From assembly GCF_036181745.1 (NCBI RefSeq), contig NZ_CP108080.1, positions 3,100,001 through 3,164,000 on the forward strand: 64,000 nucleotides of DNA. The letters are read 5' to 3'. Positions within the stretch are counted from its first letter, which is position 1. Each line of letters begins with the position of its first letter. Shown one piece after another: positions 8,233 to 17,196 of the stretch. The notes under the pieces are model-generated. The model saw nothing but the letters and a program-made list of their open reading frames with translations. It was not told the DNA's origin and did not search any database. Both the position numbers and the translations under genes were made by a program. The DNA is from Streptomyces sp. NBC_00259 (GTDB lineage Bacteria; Actinomycetota; Actinomycetes; Streptomycetales; Streptomycetaceae).

Positions 8233-8582
8233 GCGGCGGCCGCCTCCGCGTCGGCGAGGATGCGGCCGATCTCGGCGGCGGCGGCGCGGCGGGCGGCGCG
8301 GTCGTCGGAGGTGGCGACGATGTGTTCGCACTCGCGGAGTCGACCGGCGCGGGCGGGCCAACGGGTAACGGCCACCCAGGCCCACCAGTGTTCTGTGAAG
8401 TGACGTCCGGGGAGAAGGCTGTATTCGTCGCGAGCCTGGTCCATGGCGGTGGCCCAGTCGGCATCGAAGCGCGGGAGCACATCGGGGTCGATTCGCGCGA
8501 CAGCGACACGCAGGGCTGCCGGGGTCTTCGCGGGCATGCGGATGAGCGGTTCGCCGGCCGGCTCAGTGGGCTGTGAGGTCAT
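8229..8582 (-). CDS. DUF6247-like protein, probable antitoxin partner
   Basis: This 117-residue soluble protein begins at ATG 8582 behind AGGAG. The AKTPAALRVAVARIDPDVLPRFDADW stretch and the following WWAWVAVTRW segment resemble what I know as DUF6247, small actinobacterial proteins found upstream of RelE-like toxins. The Ala-rich C-terminus ends in the 4-bp overlap with the toxin-like gene, so the two are translated together. An antitoxin role is inferred from gene order only. Confidence 0.62.
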   Translation of the reverse strand: MTSQPTEPAGEPLIRMPAKTPAALRVAVARIDPDVLPRFDADWATAMDQARDEYSLLPGRHFTEHWWAWVAVTRWPARAGRLRECEHIVATSDDRAARRAAAAEIGRILADAEAAAA

Positions 8583-8612
8583 CTCGGGCTCCTGAAAGGG
8601 GAATTGACTCGG

Positions 8613-8858
8613 TCAGGCGGCGCTCGCCGCTTCGCCCTTCTCCCGGTTCGCACGACCCTCGTGGTCTCGATGCCGTCGGCGCAGAGTGTCGCGGTTCATG
8701 CCAGTGATGCGAGTCGCCGCTGCCTGTGCGCCTCGGGGGCCGTGCTCAAGGAGGTCGAGCAGCGCCGCCTCGAACTCCGTCTCTGCGTCGGCCAGGCGCT
8801 TCGTGGCGCGCTCCAGGCGGCGAATGCGGGGATCCTCGGGCGTGGCAGTTCGGGGCAT
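8613..8858 (-). CDS. Small putative DNA-binding protein
   Basis: This protein of 81 residues (84 if ATG 8867 is used) is 30 bp upstream of the DUF6247-like gene and on the same strand. Residues 10-45 are a charged, coiled-coil-like helix (LERATKRLADAETEFEAALLDLL). A TRITGMNRDTLRRRHRDH segment near residue 60 resembles a recognition helix of a helix-turn-helix. An inverted repeat lies immediately upstream of its start. I read this as the autoregulator of the three-gene operon, but the family is not recognised. Confidence 0.55.
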   Translation of the reverse strand: MPRTATPEDPRIRRLERATKRLADAETEFEAALLDLLEHGPRGAQAAATRITGMNRDTLRRRHRDHEGRANREKGEAASAA

Positions 8859-8870
8859 GGGCCCCATGAT

Positions 8871-8913
8871 TGCCGAAATGATCGGCCGAATGCAACGGCC
8901 GATTCATTCGGCA
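8871..8913 (-). promoter_or_regulatory. Imperfect inverted repeat, candidate operator of the TA-like operon
   Basis: Arms of 18 bp (8871-8888 and 8896-8913) match at 15 positions when one is reverse-complemented, around a 7-nt spacer. GCCGAATG-type words occur three times in it. It sits directly upstream of the first gene of the three-gene operon and 8 bp from the hutF stop, so it can only regulate the operon to its left. Confidence 0.65.
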
Positions 8914-8920
8914 TCTTGTC

Positions 8921-10258
8921 TCACCCCCGCAGCGCCGCGATCGCCTCCGTCAGGGCCGACGGGACGTCCTGGACCAGGGTGTGCACCCCGTCCCGCACGA
9001 CGTGCCGGCCTGCGACGACCGTGTGGCGGATGTCCGCCGACGTGGCCGCGAAGACCGCCGTCTCCGCGCCCAGCCTCGGCAGCGGGCCCGCCGTGCGGAC
9101 CGTGTCGAGGGCCACCGTGGTGAAGTCGGCGAGGGCGCCCGCTTCCAGGCGGCCCGCGTCGGGCCAGCCCAGGGACGCGTGGCCGTCCTCCGTGGCGGCG
9201 CGCAGCAGTGCCGCCGCCGTCCAGTGGCCGCGGGTGCGGCTGCGCAGGCGCTCGTTCAGTTCCATCGCGCGCGCCTCCTCCAGGAGGTCGATCACCGCGT
9301 GGCTGTCGCTGCCGAGGGAGAGCGGGGAACCCGCGCGCTGGAGGGCGTGCGCGGGGCCGATGCCGTCGGCCAGGTCCCGTTCGGTCGTGGGGCACATACA
9401 GGTGCCGGTCGTGCTGCCGCCGAGCAGCGCGATGTCGTCGTCCGTGAGATGCGTGTTGTGGACGCCGGTCGTGCGCGGGCCCAGCACACCGTTGTCGGCG
9501 AGCAGCCGTGCCGGGGTGCAGCCGTGGGCGGCGAGGCAGGCGTCGTTCTCGGCGGTCTGCTCGGAGAGGTGCACATGGAGGGGCGCCTCACGGGACGCCG
9601 CCCACTCGGCCACCGTCGACAGCTGCGCCGCCGGGACGGCCCGTACGGAGTGGATCGCCGCACCGATGCGCGCCCACTCCTGGTCCTTGAGGAGCGACAC
9701 CCGCTGCGCCCACGCGTCGGCCGTGCCGTCGGAGAAGCGGCGCTGGTGCGCCGTGGGAGGTTCGCCGAAGCCCGCCGACAGATACGCCGTGTCGAGCAGC
9801 GTGATCCGGATGCCCGCGTCCGCCGCCGCGGCGATCAGCGCCTCGCCCATGGCGTTGGGGTCGGCGTACGGCGTGCCGTCCGGGGCGTGGTGGACGTAGT
9901 GGAACTCGCCCACCGCCGTGATCCCGGCCAGCGCCATCTCCGCGTACACCGCCCGCGCCAGCGCGTGGTACGACTCCGGCGTCAGCCGCGCAGCCACCTT
10001 GTACATGAAGTCGCGCCAGGTCCAGAACGTCCCCGAGCCGACCTGGACGAGGCCGCGCAGGGCCCGGTGGAAGGCGTGGCTGTGGGCGTTCGCGAGACCG
10101 GGGACGGTGAGACCGCGCAGCACCTCGGCGCCAGGCGGCGGGGTCTCGGCCCCGGTCCGGACCGCCGTGATCCGGCCGTCGCGCACGTCCAGCGCCACTC
10201 CGGGCTCGACATGGGTGCCGAGCCAGGCGTGTTCCAGCCAGTACGTCGTCAGCTGCAC
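8921..10258 (-). CDS. hutF: Formimidoylglutamate deiminase HutF
   Basis: HutF converts N-formimidoyl-L-glutamate to N-formyl-L-glutamate and ammonia. The 445-residue length is right for the family. LANAHSHAFHRALRGL gives the HxH metal ligands (H59, H61). GEFHYVHH, the LHVHLSEQ ligand region and LSLGSDSHAVIDL follow in the order seen in amidohydrolase-family deiminases. Its start overlaps the M20 gene end by 10 bp, so it is in one operon with that gene and hutU. With HutF the pathway goes through formylglutamate rather than direct HutG hydrolysis. Confidence 0.93.
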   Translation of the reverse strand: MQLTTYWLEHAWLGTHVEPGVALDVRDGRITAVRTGAETPPPGAEVLRGLTVPGLANAHSHAFHRALRGLVQVGSGTFWTWRDFMYKVAARLTPESYHALARAVYAEMALAGITAVGEFHYVHHAPDGTPYADPNAMGEALIAAAADAGIRITLLDTAYLSAGFGEPPTAHQRRFSDGTADAWAQRVSLLKDQEWARIGAAIHSVRAVPAAQLSTVAEWAASREAPLHVHLSEQTAENDACLAAHGCTPARLLADNGVLGPRTTGVHNTHLTDDDIALLGGSTTGTCMCPTTERDLADGIGPAHALQRAGSPLSLGSDSHAVIDLLEEARAMELNERLRSRTRGHWTAAALLRAATEDGHASLGWPDAGRLEAGALADFTTVALDTVRTAGPLPRLGAETAVFAATSADIRHTVVAGRHVVRDGVHTLVQDVPSALTEAIAALRG

Positions 10259-11517
10259 GCGAGTCCCTCCAGTACGTCGGCCAGTGCGATGACCCCGGCG
10301 AGGCAGTCGTCCTCGGCCGCGTACTCGGCCGGGGAGTGCGAGACACCCGTCGGATTCCGTACGAACAGCATGGCGGTCGGGATGGACTCCGAGAGGATTC
10401 CCGCGTCGTGTCCCGCGCCGGTGCCGAGCAGCGGGGCCCGTCCGCCGAGGATCTTGCCGAGCTCGTCGCGCAGCGCGTGCTCGAACTCGACGACGGGCGT
10501 GAACGACTCCCGTACGACGGTGAGGTCGATGCCGTTGCGTTCGGCGTGCTCGCGGGCGGCCGCCTCGATCGCGGCCGTGACGACGTCCAGGGCCGACTGT
10601 TCCGGCGCGCGCGAGTCGAGCCAGCCGCGGACGAGCGACGGGATGGCGTTGACGCCGTTCGGCTCGACGGAGACCTTGCCGAAGGTCGCGACGGCGCCCG
10701 CCAGCTCCGCCTCGCGGCGGGCGGCGAGGACGGTCTCGGCGTACGTCAGCATCGGGTCGCGGCGGTCCGCGAGACGGGTGGTGCCGGCGTGGTTGGCCTC
10801 GCCGCGGAAGTCGAACCGCCAGCGGCCGTGGGGCCAGATGGCGCTCGCGATGCCGACGGGGTCGCCGGACAGGTCGAGGGCACGGCCCTGTTCGACGTGG
10901 AGTTCGACGAACGCGCCGATGCGGGCGAGGCGTTCGGGGTCGGGGCCGATGGCGTCGGGGTCGTAGCCGGTCGCCTCCATGGCCTGGGGGAGGCTCACAC
11001 CGTCCCCGTCCCGGAGTTCGTACGCCTGCGCCTTGGTCAGCCGGCCGGCGGTGAGCCGGGAGCCGACGCAGGCGAGGCCGAAGCGTGCGCCCTCCTCGTC
11101 GCCGAAGTTGGTGATGGCGATGGGCTTGGTGAACGTCGCTCCCCTGCGGCGGAGTTCGTCGAGCGCGGCGAAGGAGGACACGACGCCGAGGGGGCCGTCG
11201 AAGGCGCCGCCGTCGGGCACGGAGTCCAGGTGGGAGCCGGTGACGACGGCGTCACCTGCCGAAGGGTCGCCGAGCCAGGCCCACTGGTTGCCGTTGCGGT
11301 CGGTCTCGCAGGTGAGGCCGCGGGCCGCGGCCTGCTCCTGGAACCAGGTGCGGCAGTCGGCGTCGGCGCCGGTCCAGGCATAGCGGCGGTAGCCGCCCGA
11401 GTCGGCGTTGCGCCCGATGGTCGCGAGGTCCGCCCACATCTCGTGGAACGAGAGGGGTGTGGGCGGACGTTCCGCCGCGGCAAAACGGGCGGGCACAACC
11501 CGGTCGGGGTCGCTCAC
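10249..11517 (-). CDS. M20-family amidohydrolase (allantoate amidohydrolase-like), candidate N-formylglutamate hydrolase
   Basis: This 422-residue protein of the hydantoinase/carbamoylase family starts at GTG 11517, overlapping the hutU stop by 4 bp. Metal ligands are visible: H96 in [12 protein letters not shown]107 in FDGPLGV, E141/E142 in GDEEGARFG and H in [18 protein letters not shown] is the conserved C-terminal His motif. By sequence it would be called an allantoate amidohydrolase. Its place between hutU and hutF suggests it removes the formyl group of N-formylglutamate, the last step, for which no HutG-type gene is present here. That function is inference. Confidence 0.85.
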   Translation of the reverse strand: MSDPDRVVPARFAAAERPPTPLSFHEMWADLATIGRNADSGGYRRYAWTGADADCRTWFQEQAAARGLTCETDRNGNQWAWLGDPSAGDAVVTGSHLDSVPDGGAFDGPLGVVSSFAALDELRRRGATFTKPIAITNFGDEEGARFGLACVGSRLTAGRLTKAQAYELRDGDGVSLPQAMEATGYDPDAIGPDPERLARIGAFVELHVEQGRALDLSGDPVGIASAIWPHGRWRFDFRGEANHAGTTRLADRRDPMLTYAETVLAARREAELAGAVATFGKVSVEPNGVNAIPSLVRGWLDSRAPEQSALDVVTAAIEAAAREHAERNGIDLTVVRESFTPVVEFEHALRDELGKILGGRAPLLGTGAGHDAGILSESIPTAMLFVRNPTGVSHSPAEYAAEDDCLAGVIALADVLEGLACS

Positions 11518-13172
11518 GAGTCCTCCCGCATCGGGATGCGGACGCCGCGGTCCCCGGCGACCGACTCCGCGATGTCGTAGCCCGCGTCCACGTGACGGAT
11601 CACGCCCATGCCCGGGTCGTTCGTCAGCACGCGGCGGATCTTCTCGCCCGCGAGCTTCGTGCCGTCGGCGACCGTGACCTGGCCGGCGTGGAGGGAGCGG
11701 CCCATGCCGACGCCGCCGCCGTGGTGGATGGACACCCACGAGGCGCCGGAGGCGACATTGACCATGGCGTTGAGCAGCGGCCAGTCGGCGATCGCGTCCG
11801 AGCCGTCGAGCATCGCCTCGGTCTCGCGGTACGGGGACGCGACCGATCCGCAGTCGAGGTGGTCGCGGCCGATGGCCAGCGGGGCCGCCAGCTCGCCGCT
11901 GGCCACCATGTCGTTGAAGCGCTCGCCCGCGCGGTCGCGCTCGCCGTAGCCCAGCCAGCAGATGCGCGCCGGGAGGCCCTGGAAGTGGACGCGCTCGCCG
12001 GCCAGCTTGATCCAGCGGGCCAGGGACTCGTTCTCGGGGAAGAGGTCCAGCATCGCCTTGTCGGTCTTCGCGATGTCCGACGCCTCGCCCGACAGCGCCG
12101 CCCAGCGGAAGGGGCCCTTGCCCTCGCAGAAGAGGGGCCGGATGTACGCCGGTACGAAGCCGGGGAACGCGAACGCCCGGTCGTAGCCGGCCAGCTGCGC
12201 CTCGCCGCGGATGGAGTTGCCGTAGTCGAAGACCTCGGCGCCCGCGTCCATGAAGCCGACCATGGCTTCCACATGGCGGGCCATCGACTCGCGGGCCCGG
12301 GTCGTGAACCCGGCCGGGTCCTTCGCCGCGTAGGACGCCATGTCGTCGAAGTCGACGCCCACCGGGAGGTAGGACAGCGGGTCGTGGGCCGACGTCTGGT
12401 CGGTCACGATGTCGATCGGGGCGCTTTCCGCCAGCATCTGCGGCAGCAGCTCCGCCGCGTTGCCGAGCAGGCCGATCGACAGCGGGCGGCGGGCGTCCCG
12501 GGCCTCCACCGCGAGCTGGAGGGCGTGGGCGAGGTTGTCGGCCTTCACGTCCAGGTAGCGGTGCTCGATCCGGCGCTCGATCGCGCGCGGGTCGACGTCG
12601 ATGCAGATCGCGACGCCGTCGTTCATGGTCACGGCGAGCGGCTGGGCGCCGCCCATTCCGCCGAGACCGGCCGTGAGCGTGATCGTCCCGGCCAGGGTGC
12701 CGTCGAACTTCTTCGCCGCCACGGCCGCGAAGGTCTCGTACGTGCCCTGGAGGATGCCCTGGGTGCCGATGTAGATCCAGGAGCCGGCGGTCATCTGGCC
12801 GTACATGGTGAGGCCGAGGGCCTCCAGGCGCCGGAACTCCTCCCAGTTCGCCCAGTCGCCGACCAGGTTGGAGTTGGCGATGAGCACGCGCGGCGCCCAC
12901 TCGTGGGTCTGCATGACGCCGACGGGGCGGCCGGACTGGACGAGCATCGTCTCGTCCTGCTTCAGGGTCCGCAGCGTGCGCACCATCGCGTCGAAGGAGC
13001 GCCAGTCGCGGGCGGCCTTTCCGGTGCCGCCGTAGACGACGAGCTTGTCGGGGTGCTCGGCGACCTCCGGGTCGAGGTTGTTCTGGAGCATGCGCAGCGC
13101 GGCTTCCTGCTGCCATCCAAGGGCGCTCAGTTCCGTACCACGCGGTGCCCTGACCGGGCGGGGTCCAGACAT
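11514..13172 (-). CDS. hutU: Urocanate hydratase (urocanase) HutU
   Basis: HutU hydrates urocanate to imidazolone propionate using tightly bound NAD+. At 552 residues it is full length. The NAD-binding [12 protein letters not shown] motif is at residues 167-178. The conserved [16 protein letters not shown] and [16 protein letters not shown] segments are intact. It is the first gene of the hutU-M20-hutF operon. ATG 13172 follows a GAGGAGG site 8 nt upstream. The 107-bp gap to the divergent PLP-enzyme gene must hold its promoter. Confidence 0.96.
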   Translation of the reverse strand: MSGPRPVRAPRGTELSALGWQQEAALRMLQNNLDPEVAEHPDKLVVYGGTGKAARDWRSFDAMVRTLRTLKQDETMLVQSGRPVGVMQTHEWAPRVLIANSNLVGDWANWEEFRRLEALGLTMYGQMTAGSWIYIGTQGILQGTYETFAAVAAKKFDGTLAGTITLTAGLGGMGGAQPLAVTMNDGVAICIDVDPRAIERRIEHRYLDVKADNLAHALQLAVEARDARRPLSIGLLGNAAELLPQMLAESAPIDIVTDQTSAHDPLSYLPVGVDFDDMASYAAKDPAGFTTRARESMARHVEAMVGFMDAGAEVFDYGNSIRGEAQLAGYDRAFAFPGFVPAYIRPLFCEGKGPFRWAALSGEASDIAKTDKAMLDLFPENESLARWIKLAGERVHFQGLPARICWLGYGERDRAGERFNDMVASGELAAPLAIGRDHLDCGSVASPYRETEAMLDGSDAIADWPLLNAMVNVASGASWVSIHHGGGVGMGRSLHAGQVTVADGTKLAGEKIRRVLTNDPGMGVIRHVDAGYDIAESVAGDRGVRIPMREDS

Positions 13173-13279
13173 GCCGATGCCTCCTCGCGACAGTGACTCT
13201 TCTATTCACATCCTGGCCTCCTGAATAATTCCAGTCAACAGGGCGGCACGGGACGGGCCCGGATGATTGACTGGTACAC

Positions 13280-14599
13280 ATGGCTCATCTGGCTTCAGAC
13301 CGTCGTGATCAGGCCGTCCGAGCGGCCGTGGAACAAGGCCTTCTCAACGGGAGCGAGCCCGTCACCGCCCTGCTCGACATCGCCGGGATCCGCGCCTCCG
13401 CCGCCGCGCTCACGGCCGCCTTCGCCGAGATCACCGACGCCCCCGTCCTGCACGCCTTCGCCGTCAAGGCCGGCCCGCTGGTGCCGGTGCTGCGCCTGCT
13501 GGACTCGGAGGGCATCGGCGCGGAGGTCGCCAGCCCAGGCGAGCTGGCACTGGCCCGCGCCGCCGGCATCCGGCCGGAGAACATCGTCCTCGACTCCCCC
13601 GCCAAGACCCTCCCCGAACTGCGTGAGGCACTCGGCCTCGGGATCGCCGTCAACGCCGACAACCTCCAGGAACTCGACCGGATCGACGACCTGGTCGGCC
13701 GGGAACCCAGTCGCTCCCCGCTCGGTCTGCGGGTCAACGCCCAGATCGGCGCGGGCGCGATCGGGGCGCTGTCGACCGCCACGAAGACCTCGAAGTTCGG
13801 CGTCGCGCTGCGCGACGAGGGCGCCCGCGAGCGGGTCGTCCGGGCCTGTCTCGACCGGCCGTGGCTGACCCGGCTGCACACCCACTCCGGCTCGCAGGGA
13901 CTGACCCTGGAACTGATGGCCAAGGGCGTACGGGCCGTGTACGAGCTGGCCGAGGAGATCAACGCGGCCGCCGGGCGGCAGCAGATCGACACGATCGACA
14001 TCGGCGGCGGGCTTTCGGTCAACTTCACCTCCGACGAGGAGACCCCGACCTTCGCCATGTACGCCCGGACCCTGCGGGAGGAGGTCCCCGGACTGTTCGA
14101 CGGGCGGTACGGGCTGGTCACCGAGTTCGGCAGGTCGCTGCTGGCCAAGCACGGCACGGTCCTCACCCGGGTCGAGTACACGAAGACCACCGGCGCCCGG
14201 CCCATCGCCGTCACCCATGCGGGCGTCCAGATCGCCACCCGCACCATCTACGACCCCGTCTCATGGCCGCTGCGGATCGCGGTGTACGACGCGAAGGGCG
14301 TGCCCAGGACCGGTGACGCCGTCGTGCAGGACATCGCGGGTCCTGCCTGCTTCGCGGGCGACCTGCTGGCCGAGGCGCGGGCGCTGCCGCTGCTGGAGCC
14401 GGGCGACGTGGTCCCGGCACTGGACACCGGCGCGTACTACTTCAGCAGCCACTACGCGTACAACAGCCTCGCCAGGCCCGGGATCCACGGCTTCCGGGCC
14501 GACGGGGACGGGATCGGGTTCGTGACGGTCCGGGCCGCGCAGAGCCTGGAGGAGATCGTCACGGAGGCGGGCGGCGGCTCGGCGGACGCGCTGCTGTAG
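13280..14599 (+). CDS. PLP-dependent decarboxylase of the DapDC/ODC fold, substrate unknown
   Basis: This 439-residue fold-type III PLP enzyme carries K63 (HAFAVKAG) to bind PLP. HTHSGSQ replaces the usual HIGSQ, IDIGGGLSVNF is the phosphate loop, and DTGAYYFSSHYAYNS is the C-terminal tyrosine motif. Two diagnostic motifs differ from true diaminopimelate decarboxylase: EFGRS instead of EPGRS, and GPACFAGD instead of a CESGD-type box. It is therefore probably not LysA. It is divergent from hutU and followed by an SRPBCC gene and an amino-acid permease, so a role in amino-acid catabolism is possible. No Shine-Dalgarno sequence is visible; translation may be leaderless. Confidence 0.8.
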   Translation: MAHLASDRRDQAVRAAVEQGLLNGSEPVTALLDIAGIRASAAALTAAFAEITDAPVLHAFAVKAGPLVPVLRLLDSEGIGAEVASPGELALARAAGIRPENIVLDSPAKTLPELREALGLGIAVNADNLQELDRIDDLVGREPSRSPLGLRVNAQIGAGAIGALSTATKTSKFGVALRDEGARERVVRACLDRPWLTRLHTHSGSQGLTLELMAKGVRAVYELAEEINAAAGRQQIDTIDIGGGLSVNFTSDEETPTFAMYARTLREEVPGLFDGRYGLVTEFGRSLLAKHGTVLTRVEYTKTTGARPIAVTHAGVQIATRTIYDPVSWPLRIAVYDAKGVPRTGDAVVQDIAGPACFAGDLLAEARALPLLEPGDVVPALDTGAYYFSSHYAYNSLARPGIHGFRADGDGIGFVTVRAAQSLEEIVTEAGGGSADALL

Positions 14600-14635
14600 C
14601 GGGCGGTTGTCGTACCCCGGTGGTTCCATGGAGCC

Positions 14636-15100
14636 ATGACCAGCAGCAGCGTCGTCGTCGAGCGCCGCGTCGCCGCGCCCGCCGGGCGGATCTGGGAGGC
14701 CCTGACCGACCTGGAGGGCTCGCAGCGCGTGCTCAGCGGGGTGGAGCGGATCGAGGTCCTCACGGAGGGCGGCTTCGGCGTCGGCACCCGGTGGCGCGAG
14801 ACCAGACGGATGCTCGGCAAGGAAGCCACCGAGGAGATGTACGTGACGGTGAGCGAGCCGCCGGAGCGCTTCGTCGTCGAGGCCGACAACCACGGCGCCC
14901 ACTATGTGTCCGAGTTCGCGCTGCGCGCCGACGGGCCCGAGACGACCACGGTGCGGATGACGTTCTCCGCCACGCCTCCCGGGGGCTTCATGGGCCTGCT
15001 CACCAAGGTGCTCGGGCCGCTCGGCGAGCGTGCCGTGGCCAAGGCCATCGCGCGGGACCTCGCCGATGTCGCGGCCGCCGTGGAGGGCCGCGGCGGCTGA
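14636..15100 (+). CDS. SRPBCC (START-like) family protein
   Basis: This 154-residue protein of the polyketide-cyclase/dehydrase-type SRPBCC fold starts at ATG 14636. The pattern is typical: VVVERRVAAPAGRIWEALTDLEG, then VGTRWRETRRMLGKEATEEMYV, TTTVRMTFSA and a long C-terminal helix. These proteins bind hydrophobic ligands in a cavity; some are cyclases, others are of unknown role. It is 36 bp after the PLP enzyme on the same strand, so co-transcription is likely. Confidence 0.82.
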   Translation: MTSSSVVVERRVAAPAGRIWEALTDLEGSQRVLSGVERIEVLTEGGFGVGTRWRETRRMLGKEATEEMYVTVSEPPERFVVEADNHGAHYVSEFALRADGPETTTVRMTFSATPPGGFMGLLTKVLGPLGERAVAKAIARDLADVAAAVEGRGG

Positions 15101-15250
15101 CGCGCGCGCCGGGCCGCCCGGTGCGCCCCGCGGCCACGGCCACCGCCGGGGCCGGCCCCGTACGGCCCAACCACTCGCACCGCACGCATCACGGGCATCC
15201 CGACGGGCAGGAACCTTCCCACCGCCGAACGGGAACGGGAGAGGTGTCTC

Positions 15251-16618
15251 ATGGCCACATCCACTTCCACGGAACCACCCGAGCAGCAGCCTTCACTCAA
15301 ACGCGCCATCGGCCCGAAGCTGCTGATCCTCTTCGTGATCGGCGACATCCTCGGTACGGGCATCTACGCCACGACCGGGAAGGTCGCGGGCAAGGTGGGC
15401 GGCGCGCTGTGGCTGCCGTTCCTGATCGGCTTCATCGTGGCGGTCATGACGGCGGCGTCGTACGTGGAGCTCGTCGGCAAGTACCCCAAGGCCGCAGGCG
15501 CCGCCCTCTACACCCAGAAGGCGTTCCGGCTGCCCTTCCTGACCTTCATCGTCGCCTTCATGGTGATGTGCTCCGGGCTGTCGTCCGCGAGCGCCGCCGC
15601 CCGCGCCTTCAGCGGCGACTACTTCCAGGAGTTCACGGACGCCGTCCCTTCCACCCTCATCGCGATCCTCTTCATCCTGGCGCTGGCCGCGCTCGCGCTG
15701 CGCGGTGTGTCGGAGTCCGTGAAGACCAACGTGGTGCTGACCATCGTCGAGCTCACCGGTCTGGTGATCATCCTCGCGATCGGGGCGTCGGCGATCTTCA
15801 CCGGCTCCGGTGAGCCGTCCCGGCTGGGCGAGTTCCAGGCCTCCGGCACCGGATTCGCGCTGATGACGAGCATTCTGGGCGCCACGGCGCTGGGCTTCTT
15901 CGCGTTCGTCGGCTTCGAGGACTCGGTCAACATGGCGGAGGAGACGAAGGATCCGGTCCGCACCTTCCCGCGTGCGATCTTCCTCGGCGTCGGCGTGACC
16001 GGCACGATCTACGTGCTGGTCGCGCTGGTGTCCTCGCTGCTCGTGGACTACCGGGTGCTGGAGACGTCGAGCGGCCCGCTGCTGGAGGTCGTCAAGGCCG
16101 GCGGGGTCGACTTCCCGCCGAAGCTCTTCGCGCTGATCGCGCTCTTCGCGGTCACCAACTCCGCGCTGATCAACATCATGATGGCCTCGCGGCTCTGCTA
16201 CGGACTCGCCAACGAGAAGGTGCTGCCGCGCGGCATGGGCCGGGTGCTCCCCAAGCGCCGTACGCCCGTCAACGGCATCATCTTCGTCACCGTGATCGCC
16301 ATCGGCCTCGTCTCCACGGGAGAGATCGAAGGACTCGGCGACACCACCGCGTTCCTGCTGCTCTGCGTCTTCACGGTGGTCAACGTGGCGGTGCTGGTGC
16401 TCCGCAAGGACCACGTCGAGCACAGCCACTTCCGTACGCCGACGATCCTGCCGGTGCTGGGCGCGATCACCTCGGTCATCCTGGCCAGCCCGCTCTCGGA
16501 GCGTGGGTCGGACGTCTACATCAGGGCCGGCGTGCTGGTCGCCATCGGGATCGTCCTGTGGGCCGTCAACAAGGCGTGGATGAAGGTACGGCACGAGGAA
16601 GAGGCAGCCAGGCGCTGA
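15251..16618 (+). CDS. APC-family amino-acid permease
   Basis: This 455-residue integral membrane protein has about 12 hydrophobic segments. The IGDILGTGIYATTGKVAGKVGG segment at residues 29-50 is the conserved first-helix region of APC transporters. The FFAFVGFEDSVNMAEETKDPVRTFPRAI motif near residue 220 is diagnostic of this superfamily. It should import an amino acid or amine by proton symport; the substrate is not predictable. A GGAG-type site precedes ATG 15251. The 150-bp gap upstream shows no strong terminator. Confidence 0.9.
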   Translation: MATSTSTEPPEQQPSLKRAIGPKLLILFVIGDILGTGIYATTGKVAGKVGGALWLPFLIGFIVAVMTAASYVELVGKYPKAAGAALYTQKAFRLPFLTFIVAFMVMCSGLSSASAAARAFSGDYFQEFTDAVPSTLIAILFILALAALALRGVSESVKTNVVLTIVELTGLVIILAIGASAIFTGSGEPSRLGEFQASGTGFALMTSILGATALGFFAFVGFEDSVNMAEETKDPVRTFPRAIFLGVGVTGTIYVLVALVSSLLVDYRVLETSSGPLLEVVKAGGVDFPPKLFALIALFAVTNSALINIMMASRLCYGLANEKVLPRGMGRVLPKRRTPVNGIIFVTVIAIGLVSTGEIEGLGDTTAFLLLCVFTVVNVAVLVLRKDHVEHSHFRTPTILPVLGAITSVILASPLSERGSDVYIRAGVLVAIGIVLWAVNKAWMKVRHEEEAARR

Positions 16619-16785
16619 GAACAGGCAGCCGAGGGCCGAATGGGGTGGGGCGGACCTTATCGGACCGGCTGCATGTTCCGATGGAAAATGCCAGAACTCC
16701 CACCTGCCCACACTCCGTTGCGTAACGTCATGGCTACGGACGTACGTCCGAGCCGTTCGCACACGTGCTGGAGGGGGATTTCCGC

Positions 16786-17196
16786 GTGCCCGGAATCGAC
16801 GAGTGTCTGCTGCACGCCATGCGGCTGCCCGGAGTGCGCGGCGCCGCCCTCGTCGACTGGACCAGCGGACTCGCCCTCGGCACGGTCGGGGACGCGGCGG
16901 GCGCCGACCACGAGACGGCGGCGGCGGAGACCGCGGAGTTGGCGCGCATGGCGGCGGAGCACCCCACCTTCGCCCCCGTGGGGCTCGCCGACGGCCCGGA
17001 CACGGACCTCGGCAAGAACCCTCCGGTCGAGGACCTCGTCGTCACCACCCGTACCTGCTATCACGTCCTGCGCTTCGTCGAGACGAGTTTCGACAGCAGC
17101 GTCCTGCTCCACCTCTGGCTCGACCGCGCCGAGGGCAATCTCGCCCTCGCCAGGCTGCGGATGAGAGACCTGACCGAGCGGCTGGTGCTGGAGTGA
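16786..17196 (+). CDS. Roadblock-like small protein, first gene of a four-gene operon
   Basis: This 136-residue soluble protein starts at GTG 16786, 8 nt behind a strong GGAGGGGG. The open frame extends to GTG 16765 but that start would contain the binding site. It resembles the fourth gene of the operon: LVDWTSGLALGTVG here matches LVDYTSGMALGTMG there, and a YHVLRFVE...LDRAEGNLALARLRMRDL end matches as well. Together they look like diverged roadblock/LC7 proteins, which bind and regulate small GTPases or form homodimeric scaffolds. The molecular partner is unknown. Confidence 0.72.
   Translation: MPGIDECLLHAMRLPGVRGAALVDWTSGLALGTVGDAAGADHETAAAETAELARMAAEHPTFAPVGLADGPDTDLGKNPPVEDLVVTTRTCYHVLRFVETSFDSSVLLHLWLDRAEGNLALARLRMRDLTERLVLE

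Noticed and set aside
15293..16762. A 489-residue open frame on the minus strand opposite the APC permease
   Set aside because: It is antisense to a clearly coding permease, is rich in His/Arg/Asp/Gln, and has no domain or ribosome binding site. High-GC genomes produce such shadow frames widely.
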